64,000 nucleotides of DNA, from assembly GCA_021292165.1 (NCBI GenBank), contig CM037878.1, positions 234,389,546 through 234,453,545 on the forward strand, in the 5' to 3' direction. Below, piece by piece: positions 56,020 to 63,941 of the stretch; position 1 is the first letter of the stretch; every line of letters begins with the position of its first letter. Under the pieces are notes generated by a model. The model had not been told where the DNA came from. It searched no databases and was given only the letters and a program-made list of their open reading frames with translations. This DNA comes from Shinisaurus crocodilurus. Its lineage: Eukaryota; Chordata; Lepidosauria; Squamata; Shinisauridae. The position numbers and the translations under genes are program-made.

Positions 56020-56252
56020 GTAATCTGAGCATCCACAGGCTACTGAGGAAGCTGTCTTTTGCCAGGTCAGGCCATTTGTTCATCCCAGTATTGACTGCTG
56101 CAAACGGCAGGCCTCTCCAGATTCCCAAGGGAAAGGTCTTTCCCCATCACCTGCTCTCTGAATCTTTTAACTGGAAATGCCAGGGCATGAACATGAGATC
56201 GTCTGCATGCAATGCATGTGCTCTACCGCTGAGACATACAGGCCTAGCAGCA
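56020..56252 (-). mobile_element. tRNA-derived SINE, CAGTGGTAGAGCA family, near full length
   Basis: On the minus strand: GCCTGTATGTCTCAGCGGTA GAGCACATGC (A box), degraded B region ATCTCATGTTCATGCCCTGG, and a tail TGGCAAAAGACAGCTTCCTC that matches the GGCAGCTTTCTGTGTTC end at 38,090. Pairs head-to-head with the next SINE. Confidence 0.7.
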
Positions 56253-56267
56253 GCTCCTAACATGGTG

Positions 56268-56513
56268 GACCAGTGTGGCGTAGTGGTGAGAGTGTTGGAC
56301 TGGGACTCAGGAGATCCGGGTTCTAGTCCCCACTCGGCCATGAAACTCACTGGGTGACTTTGGGCCAGTCACTGACTCTTAGCCTAACCTACCTCACAGG
56401 GTTGTTGTGAGGATAACATGGAGAGGAGGATGATGATTATGTAAGCTGCCTTGGGTTCCTTGCAGGAAAAAAGGTGGGGTATAAATATAATAAATAAATA
56501 TAATAAATAAAAT
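56268..56513 (+). mobile_element. tRNA/L2-type SINE, full length
   Basis: ACCAGTGTGGCGTAGTGGTG (A box), GGTTCTAGTCCC (B box), CACTGGGTGACTTTGGGCCA, GTAAGCTGCCTTGGGTTCCT and a (ATAAAT)n tail. The best plus-strand copy in the window. Confidence 0.88.
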
Positions 56514-58084
56514 CTGTGGGCCTCGGAGGGCCGACAGCTGATGTTGGCATTAAAAAAAAATCAAATGAAGGGTCTGGCACTGAAAGGCTGGTGCTTTGGG
56601 GGGGGGCAGAGGGCATCTTGCCAATGGCACCCTCAAACTCAGCACCTCATGGGATCAAGGAACAAAAATCTCATGAGAACAGACTTTATTGTAGCTGTTA
56701 TTGCAGCTGACATATCCGTGGAAATAACTGCTCACACAAACAGTCTACTCATGTTAGAGCAGAAGGAAGTTGAAGAAGGGGAAGGTCTCAATTCTTCATC
56801 CATGATTAGAGTTTTCACACAAGCAGACCACTCATATGAACTGTTCTGTGAACAGATAAGCCAGATGCAGTAATGTCTGTGGCAACTTCTAGTTGCAATC
56901 CAAGAGGCTTGGCTTTTCTGAATGTAAGAAGTTTTGTTATGAGCAACCCTGCTTTAAAAAAAGGGGAGGATAGTCAGCAGAGGGCATTAACACAGTACTC
57001 CAAGCTCTGTTGATGGTTTCAGATGTCTGTCAGTCTGCAGTTGATGCTACAACTAGAAACTAATGCAAAGGTATTCTTTCTGGCTGGCACTCACCATGTT
57101 TACATAGCAGGAAGCAAGTCCCACTATGTTTCATAGGACTCACTACAGCTAGGATTTCAGCCTTAATGTACACCATCTACATCAAATTGCACATTTGAAC
57201 ATGAAATATGTATTTAGGACACCAGGCATAGTAATGTAAGCTCTGCTTGCAAATGTTTTCCACATTTTTAGGGTGCCCAGCAGTTGTTTTCTAAGCATCT
57301 GTATATGAGCAGACACATACTTTGAAAAATCTTGATTTCTGCAATATAGCAACTTGACATTAAGTAAAGCTAGAATTGAGATCTGGCAACCTTGTAAATC
57401 CAATGGAAGCATTCTGGGTTATTTCACTTCTGCTATTGTTCTGAGCAGAAAATATTTTAATTATTCAACAATCCTAAGTTTCTTCTGCTGATGTCATCAG
57501 GTTTTTTTTGTTTTTGCTTACTTCTTATGAAATGCATCAGTAATATCTAGAATTAAACTACAATACTAGACACCACAAGCAATATTTTTATATCTCTCTG
57601 TTTATTTGCATGTAATTTTGTAGCTTCTATTCACATTACATATTTATTGCTTTTCTTGCACAAAAGTTCGACATGGACAATATCTTTTCACTGCATTTAG
57701 ATGCCCAGACATAGGGCCAGTAAAATCTTCATTATATATTAATAAATCCATTTAACAAAAGTATATCACATTTATAGAGCCATTTATCTCATCTCAAGTT
57801 TTAAAGGCGTAAAAGAATTACTGATTCACTGTGGTTTTAAATGTGGGAACAGTAACCAGTCAGCTCTTATATAACAAAATGGCAATTGAAAAGCAGGTAT
57901 GATATTAATTAGAACTATAACATGTATTGCTCAGGTGACACAATGAACTAAATACATCAGAAGCTACATTTATGAATACCTTAGTGTGCTAGAGAGATTG
58001 TAATGAGATTTGTTTGTGTTTTCATGGAGGTTATTTTTTTTCCATAGGCCTGGGTTAGGAAACACATTCCTGTAACATCTTCCC
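56514..58084. other. No gene; one degraded fold-back
   Basis: 57,086-57,170 (CAAGTCCCACTATG...CATAGGACTCACTACAGC...GATTTCAGCC) is a weak copy of the CAATCCTATG fold-back. The rest is AT-rich and unclassified, and ends at a sharp rise in GC near 58,085. Confidence 0.45.
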
Positions 58085-59144
58085 ACATTCCCCCTTCCCC
58101 CACCAACGCGTAGCTGTTGGTGGGAGGACTGTTTGCGCGCGTGGAGGAATGAGAGCTGAGGCTGTTTCATTTTGAAAACACCTATGGGCTTAAGGCTGGG
58201 GGAGGAGCGACGGAGGCCTTTATTAGGCAGCGTTGCTCCACCCTCTGCCTCTTTTCTCAAAGCAGCTGCTCGAGAAGAGTTATACGGACCTTCTTGCCTT
58301 CACCTTCGCTTTCAGCTCAGCTATTGGTTTGATAGTGTATTGTGCTTGGTGCTGGTTTGTGGGTTCCTAGTATACTGTGCCTGAGTGTGTGAGTTTGGGG
58401 GGAGGTGTGCCGCCCCGCGGCTTGCGGTCCCCTTTGGGGGGCCGTTTGCAGGGATCCCTCGTTATCCCCTTGTCCTTAGAGTCCAATCCCCCCCCCATCA
58501 CCTACCCAGCTTGTAGGGCGTCCTCCAGCAACTGCTCCATACCTCATACTGGTTGCTGCTGCCTCGGGCCTCCAGTACAGAGAGGCTAGAGCACGTGGGC
58601 TGTGTTTGTTTGATCGGCAAGCGCTGCCTCGCTGCTCCGTTGATTGGTTGGTGAGCTTTGCTTTTCCTTGGGATCCATCTGGGAAACGCCCTAGCTAGGT
58701 TACCCCTGTCTGGAGGAGCACGTACTGCCTTCCAGAGCCTCCTTTTATCTGTCCTGCTCCCCAATTGTTGAGCTTGTTTGACCCAAGACAGCATTCTGGT
58801 CCCAGTTTGATTGTTAGGGCAAATCTCGCCCTCGCGCGCCGTCGAGGGCGCCCTGTTGGGGAATCACTCCCTTGTCTGTTTTAAACTCCCGGCTTGAGTT
58901 TGTTCTGTCTGCTGCCGGCTCCCTCCAGTGGCCAGCGTGGGTACTGCGCCTCCTTTGGTCAGCGTGTGGTTATAGCAGGGAGGGAGTATCTAGTGGGGGC
59001 CCTCTAGTGGGGACTAGGTGTAATTGCACCCATTCGCTTATTGTTAATAATTCTACATTGACTTTAATGTAAGTTCTGCTTGTGTGATAAAGTTTTTTCC
59101 ATCCACATTTAACTTTTATCCAATCTTATTTACAATAGGTCATC
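58085..59144 (+). promoter_or_regulatory. Ngaro leader: left repeat/promoter region
   Basis: About 1.06 kb of GC-rich non-coding sequence precede gag. Family knowledge places a terminal repeat that acts as promoter here. Two small hairpins are visible: CCCACCAAC/GTTGGTGGG at 58,099-58,124 and CGCCCTCG/CGAGGGCG at 58,827-58,850. No TATA box can be assigned with confidence, and several short frames are all out of phase with gag. The boundary between the terminal repeat and the rest of the leader cannot be set without the 3' repeats. Confidence 0.55.
59069..59138 (+). other. Putative 70-nt intron in the gag leader
   Basis: The segment starts with GTAAGT (preceded by AAT) and ends with a pyrimidine-rich run and TTTACAATAG, seven bases before the gag ATG. 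A branch-point-like TTTAAC sits about 30 bases before the 3' end. It is strongly AT-rich compared with the flanking leader. Splicing would leave the gag start unchanged and only shorten the leader. This is inference from sequence signals only. Confidence 0.4.
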
Positions 59145-60839
59145 ATGCCCTCACGCAAGGGTCAGGGCGGTAAGAAAGGAAAAGGGAGGGCCCCTCGACA
59201 GCCAGCCAAGCGGGCTCGCCCAGAGCCTGCCTCCTCTTCCTCTGACGATGAGGCTACTGATGTGGCTACCATACTAGCACGATTGGCTAGTATTGAGAAT
59301 GCTAGGGGTCTGCAGCCACCTGCGGGGCCAGCAGGTGAAGGGTCTTCGGGGCGGGGATCTCGAAAGCGTGCTAAATCTCGTAGGGCATTTTGGTCTTCTA
59401 TTTCAGCACGCTTGGAAGCCATAGAGGGATCTTCGGGTCCCACAGCCCAGCAGATGCAGCCGGCTGCCCCGGTGGACGCTTCTTCTCCAGACTTATCGGC
59501 GATGGGCGCCCATCCAGAGTTGGGATCATCTGACCAACAACCGGACCCCCCGCAGCCTTCATTGGCCTTGCCCGGCGGATTACCGGCGTCTGCACCAGAG
59601 TCTGCCGGGGGTGAGTCCTCAGGCCAGGTCCATCTGCCTGCTCCTTTTAATTGGGGACAGGCGCATCCCTGGTTTTATTTCCCATGGCTCCAACCCTCAG
59701 CCGCCCACATTCCTGCCATGCCGCCTGCACTTGGCGTGCCACCTTTACCAGGGGTCGGTGTCACTGGGCGTCAGACCGACTTGCCGGGGGCCACGACTGC
59801 CACTCCCTTGTCTACAGCTGACCCTCCACCACCCCTTCTGAGTCAACATTCAGTCCAAGCAGGGCCGGTGGCGACACCACCTGCCACTGCTGACTCTTTG
59901 CCAGGTGATCACCAGCCTCCTGGTGATGTGCCTGCTGCGACATCGCAGCCGGGCACTTCCCATGATGCTACCAGTACACCTTCCCCAGCAGTTCAGGCTT
60001 GTGCTGCGGTGTGGGCTGGGCCTACAGGGCGGGTGGCTCTTAAACCTAATACTAGTACAGTCCCGGACCTCGTTGATCACTATCCCAACGCCAAGGAAGG
60101 AACAATGCCTCCTGCCCCGGCCTCCTTCCCTCTGGGCTACCACTTGTCTGTTGCCACCAAGGAGAAGATCCTTCGTGGTGAATTCATAGATATCTTCTCT
60201 TTGTTGAATCGGGAAGTTGAGTCGACAGAGAAAGATAAGTTGTCCGAAAAGGAGAAGGCTGCTGCTAGGCGTAAGAAGCCGGCCAGGATATGGGCAAATT
60301 GGCTGCCCGGCTTCCTCACTTACATGGGGATTTTACAGCAAGCGTACCCCGACAAGGGCGTGGTGTTAACAAAATATTTGGATATTTTGTATCGAGCGTA
60401 CTCTAGCTTTGAGGGGAATGCTTGGCTCGCTTATGATGAGGCCTTCCGTAAGAAGGCGGTGTTTGATCATTCTTTGCGCTGGGACCTTAAGGACAATGAC
60501 TTGTGGCTAGAGTATATGATTCCGGCTCGCCCTATTCCTGGCGAGCGGACTGATAGTGGCCACATTCTGCCCCGGACGGACATGCAGGCAGCTCCCCGCG
60601 TCACGGCGGGGCAGTCGGTTCAATCCCGGCCGGTTTGCTGGGAGTATTCCTCCAAGGGCACTTGTTCCCGGGAGGAGTGCTCCTTCAAGCATGCGTGTGC
60701 AATCTGCTCTGGTCGCCACGCCTCCTCTTTTTGCCCCAGGCTTAGAGCTCCCAAGGGATCACCCAGGCCAGGGTCGAGCCCAAAGCGCCCACCGGCTGCC
60801 GGGAGCCAACAGCCTCCAAAAGGGCCCCAGTCCAATTAG
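59145..60839 (+). CDS. gag: Gag-like protein of Ngaro-type retrotransposon
   Basis: A 564-residue frame starts at the first ATG after the leader and ends TAG at 60,837. Residues 1-30 are very basic (PSRKGQGGKKGKGRAPRQ), a likely nuclear-localisation or RNA-binding tail. About 30-290 is rich in Ser, Pro, Ala and Gln and looks disordered. About 300-470 is the conserved gag core of this element group (PLGYHLSVATKEKILRGEF, ARIWANWLPGFLTYMGIL, AWLAYDEAFRKKA). The C-terminus carries a CCCH finger (C498-x8-C507-x4-C512-x3-H516) followed at once by a CCHC knuckle (C518-x2-C521-x3-H525-x4-C530), then a Pro-rich tail. The product should package element RNA. Its last 320 nt overlap the reverse-transcriptase frame. 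No damage seen. Confidence 0.88.
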   Translation: MPSRKGQGGKKGKGRAPRQPAKRARPEPASSSSDDEATDVATILARLASIENARGLQPPAGPAGEGSSGRGSRKRAKSRRAFWSSISARLEAIEGSSGPTAQQMQPAAPVDASSPDLSAMGAHPELGSSDQQPDPPQPSLALPGGLPASAPESAGGESSGQVHLPAPFNWGQAHPWFYFPWLQPSAAHIPAMPPALGVPPLPGVGVTGRQTDLPGATTATPLSTADPPPPLLSQHSVQAGPVATPPATADSLPGDHQPPGDVPAATSQPGTSHDATSTPSPAVQACAAVWAGPTGRVALKPNTSTVPDLVDHYPNAKEGTMPPAPASFPLGYHLSVATKEKILRGEFIDIFSLLNREVESTEKDKLSEKEKAAARRKKPARIWANWLPGFLTYMGILQQAYPDKGVVLTKYLDILYRAYSSFEGNAWLAYDEAFRKKAVFDHSLRWDLKDNDLWLEYMIPARPIPGERTDSGHILPRTDMQAAPRVTAGQSVQSRPVCWEYSSKGTCSREECSFKHACAICSGRHASSFCPRLRAPKGSPRPGSSPKRPPAAGSQQPPKGPQSN

Positions 60840-62430
60840 GTTGGACGTGCTTTGCCATCTTTTGGATGGCTACCCATGGCGTGAAGCCGCGCTATACCTC
60901 CTACACGGCTTCCGGGATGGTTTTCGTATTCCTTTTATAGGCCCTAGAGTTCATGTTATGTCTCCCAACCAGAAGTCAGTTGCAGACATGGAGGACATGG
61001 TTGCCTCAAAAACTGATAAAGAGGTCCAGGCAGGTAGGGTCCTGGGACCATTCCATGGTCTACCAATGCCCACATTGCGCATTTCGCCATTGGGCATTGT
61101 TCCTAAGAAGGCCCCTGGGGAATTCCGCCTCATTCACAATTTGTCCTTCCCGCGGGGAGCATCTGTGAATGACGCGATTCCGGAGCACCTTTGCTCCGTT
61201 AAATATGCTTCCTTTGATTCGGCCATGCGGATGGTCCGCAGTTGTGGGCCTGGAGCTCTCATGGGGAAATGTGACATTAAGTCTGCATTTCGTTTGCTCC
61301 CAGTTCACCCAGCTGACTTTGACTTGTTGGGATTTAGTTTTCGTGGTAAATTCTTCATTGACAGGGCCATGCCCATGGGATGTTCCATCTCCTGTTCGGC
61401 TTTTGAGTGCTTCAGTTCATTCTTAGACTGGGCGCTGCGCAGGAGGACGGGCTCCCCCCATGTTGTGCATTACCTGGATGATTTCCTTTTTGCCGGGCCC
61501 TCCACATCGCCAGAATGCTCTTTCCTCATGCATCAGTTCAGTGCCTTAGCAGATGAGCTTGGCGTTCCACTCGCACAGGAAAAGACCGAGGGCCCTGCCA
61601 CTTCTCTCACGTTTCTCGGAATAGAATTGGATTCCGTCGCTCAGTCTTCACGTTTGCCGCTGAACAAAGTGCAGTCATTGATACACCTTGTGCAGGCCAC
61701 TATGTCAACGGCTCGGATAACCCTCCGGGAGCTTCAGGCTCTGGTGGGTCATCTCAACTTTGCGTGCAGAGTCGTGGCACCGGGCCGGGCCTTCCTCCGA
61801 CGGCTTTGCTCGGCGATGCGTGGTTTAACACGCCCACACCATAGGCTCAGGGTGACCTCTGCTATGAGGGCTGACCTCGCGGTCTGGGCCCGCTTTCTCC
61901 ATAGTTTCAACGGGGTGTCATTTTGGAGGCAGGAATTAACTCTCAACGCAGGGTTCCAGGTCCATTCAGATGCATCTGGGGCCCTGGGTTTCGGTGTTTT
62001 ATTCCAGGATCAGTGGTGTGCAGCATCATGGCCTCCTGAATGGAAGGCCATGGGCCTGTGTCGCGACCTTACTTTTCTTGAATTTTTTCCAATATATGTT
62101 GCAGCACACCTTTGGAAGGACCGATTAGCCAATTCTGTCGTCCATTTCTGGTGCGACAACTTGGCCACAGTTCAGGTCGTCAACTCACTGACATCTAAGA
62201 ATTCCAATGTTATGGTCCTGGTTCGGGCTCTCACTTTGCTCTGTCTTCAGTATAATATTGTTTTCTCGGCTCGCCACGTGCCTGGTTTGGACAATAGCAT
62301 CGCCGATGCACTGTCTCGAAACCAGATGGCCAGATTCCGGGAGCTAGCCCCTCAGGCTTGTCCCAACCCCATTTTTATGCCGCCTTGTCTTTGGCAGATT
62401 GGCGGTCTGCAGCCGAGCAAGCAATATTGA
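60520..62430 (+). CDS. Reverse transcriptase-RNase H of Ngaro-type retrotransposon
   Basis: The open frame runs from 60,520 (after an upstream stop) to TGA at 62,428 and is in the +1 frame relative to gag. The first ATG is at 60,691, which would give 579 residues. The recognisable domain starts right where gag ends (RLDVLCHLLDGYPW). Reverse-transcriptase motifs follow: FRLIHNLSFPRGASVND, CDIKSAFR (Asp at 61,273), AMPMGCSISCSAFE, and YLDD at 61,471-61,482. RNase H follows with its acidic residues in HSDASG (61,969), LEFF (62,080), WCDN (62,155), and IADALSR (62,305). No methyltransferase domain follows. The enzyme copies the element RNA to DNA and degrades the RNA strand. How the frame is entered (frameshift, internal start or separate RNA) is not shown by the sequence. 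Confidence 0.93.
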   Translation, partial: FRLALFLASGLIVATFCPGRTCRQLPASRRGSRFNPGRFAGSIPPRALVPGRSAPSSMRVQSALVATPPLFAPGLELPRDHPGQGRAQSAHRLPGANSLQKGPSPIRLDVLCHLLDGYPWREAALYLLHGFRDGFRIPFIGPRVHVMSPNQKSVADMEDMVASKTDKEVQAGRVLGPFHGLPMPTLRISPLGIVPKKAPGEFRLIHNLSFPRGASVNDAIPEHLCSVKYASFDSAMRMVRSCGPGALMGKCDIKSAFRLLPVHPADFDLLGFSFRGKFFIDRAMPMGCSISCSAFECFSSFLDWALRRRTGSPHVVHYLDDFLFAGPSTSPECSFLMHQFSALADELGVPLAQEKTEGPATSLTFLGIELDSVAQSSRLPLNKVQSLIHLVQATMSTARITLRELQALVGHLNFACRVVAPGRAFLRRLCSAMRGLTRPHHRLRVTSAMRADLAVWARFLHSFNGVSFWRQELTLNAGFQVHSDASGALGFGVLFQDQWCAASWPPEWKAMGLCRDLTFLEFFPIYVAAHLWKDRLANSVVHFWCDNLATVQVVNSLTSKNSNVMVLVRALTLLCLQYNIVFSARHVPGLDNSIADALSRNQMARFRELAPQACPNPIFMPPCLWQIGGLQPSKQY

Positions 62431-63302
62431 GGTCCCTGGCCCCTAGCACCAGAGATACTTACAGCAGGGCAGGTAGGGACTTTGGTCAGTTCCGTCGGTC
62501 TGCAGGTCTGCCTTTGACTTGGCCCATTCCCGTGGAACATCTGATGCAGTTTCTGGTTTTTTCACATGCCCAGGGCCTGGCGGAGCGTACGATAAAAGGA
62601 AAATTGGCGGCCTTGTCCTTTATTGCTAAGGCACAAGGCCTGGCTGATTTCTCCGGTGATTTCCGTATCCGGAGGATGCTTTTGGGTTGGTCCCGTCAGA
62701 GTCGGAGAGCTCCTGACCCCAGGGTTCCCATCTCACCCGACATTCTGCTTGGCTTACGGTCACAGTGGCCAATTGTCTGTCGATCTCCGTTTGAGGCAGC
62801 CCTTTTTCATGCCGCCTCCCTGACAGCCTTTTTCGGGGCATTCCGCATATCGGAGCTTGTGGCTGCCTCCCGGAGTGACACGTCCGACAGGGCCTTGCAG
62901 TTTGCAGACCTCCAATCACTGCCAGCCGGCGTTCAACTCCGGTTGCGCCGTTCTAAGTCCGATCAGGCTGGCAGGGGTGCGACTGTGCTCCTGTCCCCTG
63001 CATCGACTGAGGAGTTGTGCCCTGTGGCGGCATTACAGACTTTTACAGCACTGCGGGGCCCTGCGCCCGGTCACCTGTTTTGTCATGAGGATGGGGTCCC
63101 ATTAACCAAGTTTCAGTTTTGGGCCGTGACAAAGGTGGCTTTGGCGGCTTTGGGGCTATCAGGGTTGCGTTTCGGGACGCACTCTTTTCGGATAGGGGCT
63201 GCCTCGACTGCAGCAGCCCTCGGCTTCTCTAGCACTGGGGTGCAGTCTGTAGGCCGGTGGCGTTCAACGGCCTATCGTTCTTATATTCGGAAATTGCCGT
63301 GA
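62298..63302 (+). CDS. Tyrosine recombinase of Ngaro-type retrotransposon
   Basis: Open from 62,298 (after TAG at 62,295) to TGA at 63,300, 334 codons, overlapping the previous frame by 133 nt and lying in its -1 frame. There is no ATG before the domain; the first in-frame ATG falls well inside the N-terminal SAM-like domain. That region (LAPSTRDTYSRAGRDFGQF) precedes the catalytic domain. Catalytic residues are present: Arg in FRISEL (62,844), Lys in RRSKSDQ (62,955), His and Arg in THSFRIG (63,180 and 63,189), Trp in GRWRS (63,258), and Tyr in YRSYIR (63,282). The enzyme would join circular element DNA to the genome by strand exchange without target duplication. Lack of a start suggests translation by -1 frameshift or from a processed RNA. 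Confidence 0.92.
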   Translation, partial: HRRCTVSKPDGQIPGASPSGLSQPHFYAALSLADWRSAAEQAILRSLAPSTRDTYSRAGRDFGQFRRSAGLPLTWPIPVEHLMQFLVFSHAQGLAERTIKGKLAALSFIAKAQGLADFSGDFRIRRMLLGWSRQSRRAPDPRVPISPDILLGLRSQWPIVCRSPFEAALFHAASLTAFFGAFRISELVAASRSDTSDRALQFADLQSLPAGVQLRLRRSKSDQAGRGATVLLSPASTEELCPVAALQTFTALRGPAPGHLFCHEDGVPLTKFQFWAVTKVALAALGLSGLRFGTHSFRIGAASTAAALGFSSTGVQSVGRWRSTAYRSYIRKLP

Positions 63303-63941
63303 GGGGTGCTGCTGCTCTCTCTTCTTGTTGCAGGTTCCCGGAGCGGATCGAGGCCTGTCCGTGTCCTTGTGGTGGGTCACAGTATGGTGTATTGGGCTGC
63401 CCGGAGAGCTGCACACTCAAACGTGGGACCCCAGCTTGGGATCGGACACATCGCAGATGTGCAGTGGCTCGGTCGGCGTGGAATGCGGTGGAGTGGCCTC
63501 CTTCCGACTTTGCTCCGGTCCGGCCAGGTGCCCAGGCCACCGGATGTGCTGGTGGTGCACCTCGGCGGTAATGATCTTGGATTGCTCAAGGGCAAGTCCT
63601 TGATCGAGCGAGCGTTGGCTGATCTCGCACTCGTGCGACAGTACTGGCCTGGGATCCAGATCCTCTGGTCCCACATGTTGCCTCGTTTCTGTTGGCGGGG
63701 TGATGTCAAACCCGGTGCCTTAAACAGAGCGGGGAGGAAGCTGAATCGTCAGCTTCGTAGGGGCCTTGGAGGGGTAGGTTTTGCGATTCCTCACCCGGAG
63801 ATCTCCTTGGCCCGGGGGGAGCTGTATCGGGCAGATGGCGTTCATCTCTCCGATGGGGGTAATGATATTTTCTTGGAGGATCTGCGAAGGGCCCTGCTCG
63901 AATTTATTCAGCGCAGGTGGGGGAGAGGGGACTTGGCTTAG
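63303..63941 (+). CDS. SGNH-type hydrolase domain of Ngaro element
   Basis: The frame continues in the same phase immediately after the recombinase TGA and ends TAG at 63,939 (212 codons). Motifs match SGNH hydrolases: block I VRVLVVGHSMV with Ser at 63,381 (GHS in place of the more usual GDS), a block II Gly in WLGRRGMRW, block III HLGGND at 63,558-63,575 with Asn at 63,570, and block V DGVHLS with Asp at 63,834 and His at 63,843. These are the nucleophile, oxyanion and Asp-His positions. Family knowledge: such domains are esterase-like and occur in vertebrate Ngaro elements; the substrate is unknown. There is no ATG before the Ser block, so the domain is probably a C-terminal part of the recombinase protein interrupted by TGA. 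Confidence 0.85.
   Translation, partial: GVLLLSLLVAGSRSGSRPVRVLVVGHSMVYWAARRAAHSNVGPQLGIGHIADVQWLGRRGMRWSGLLPTLLRSGQVPRPPDVLVVHLGGNDLGLLKGKSLIERALADLALVRQYWPGIQILWSHMLPRFCWRGDVKPGALNRAGRKLNRQLRRGLGGVGFAIPHPEISLARGELYRADGVHLSDGGNDIFLEDLRRALLEFIQRRWGRGDLA

Noticed and set aside
59162..60835. Minus-strand frames inside the Ngaro gag gene
   Set aside because: Shadows of the plus-strand coding region in GC-rich sequence. No domain on the minus strand.
63229..63709. Minus-strand frames across recombinase and hydrolase
   Set aside because: Shadow frames; the plus strand holds complete catalytic motifs.
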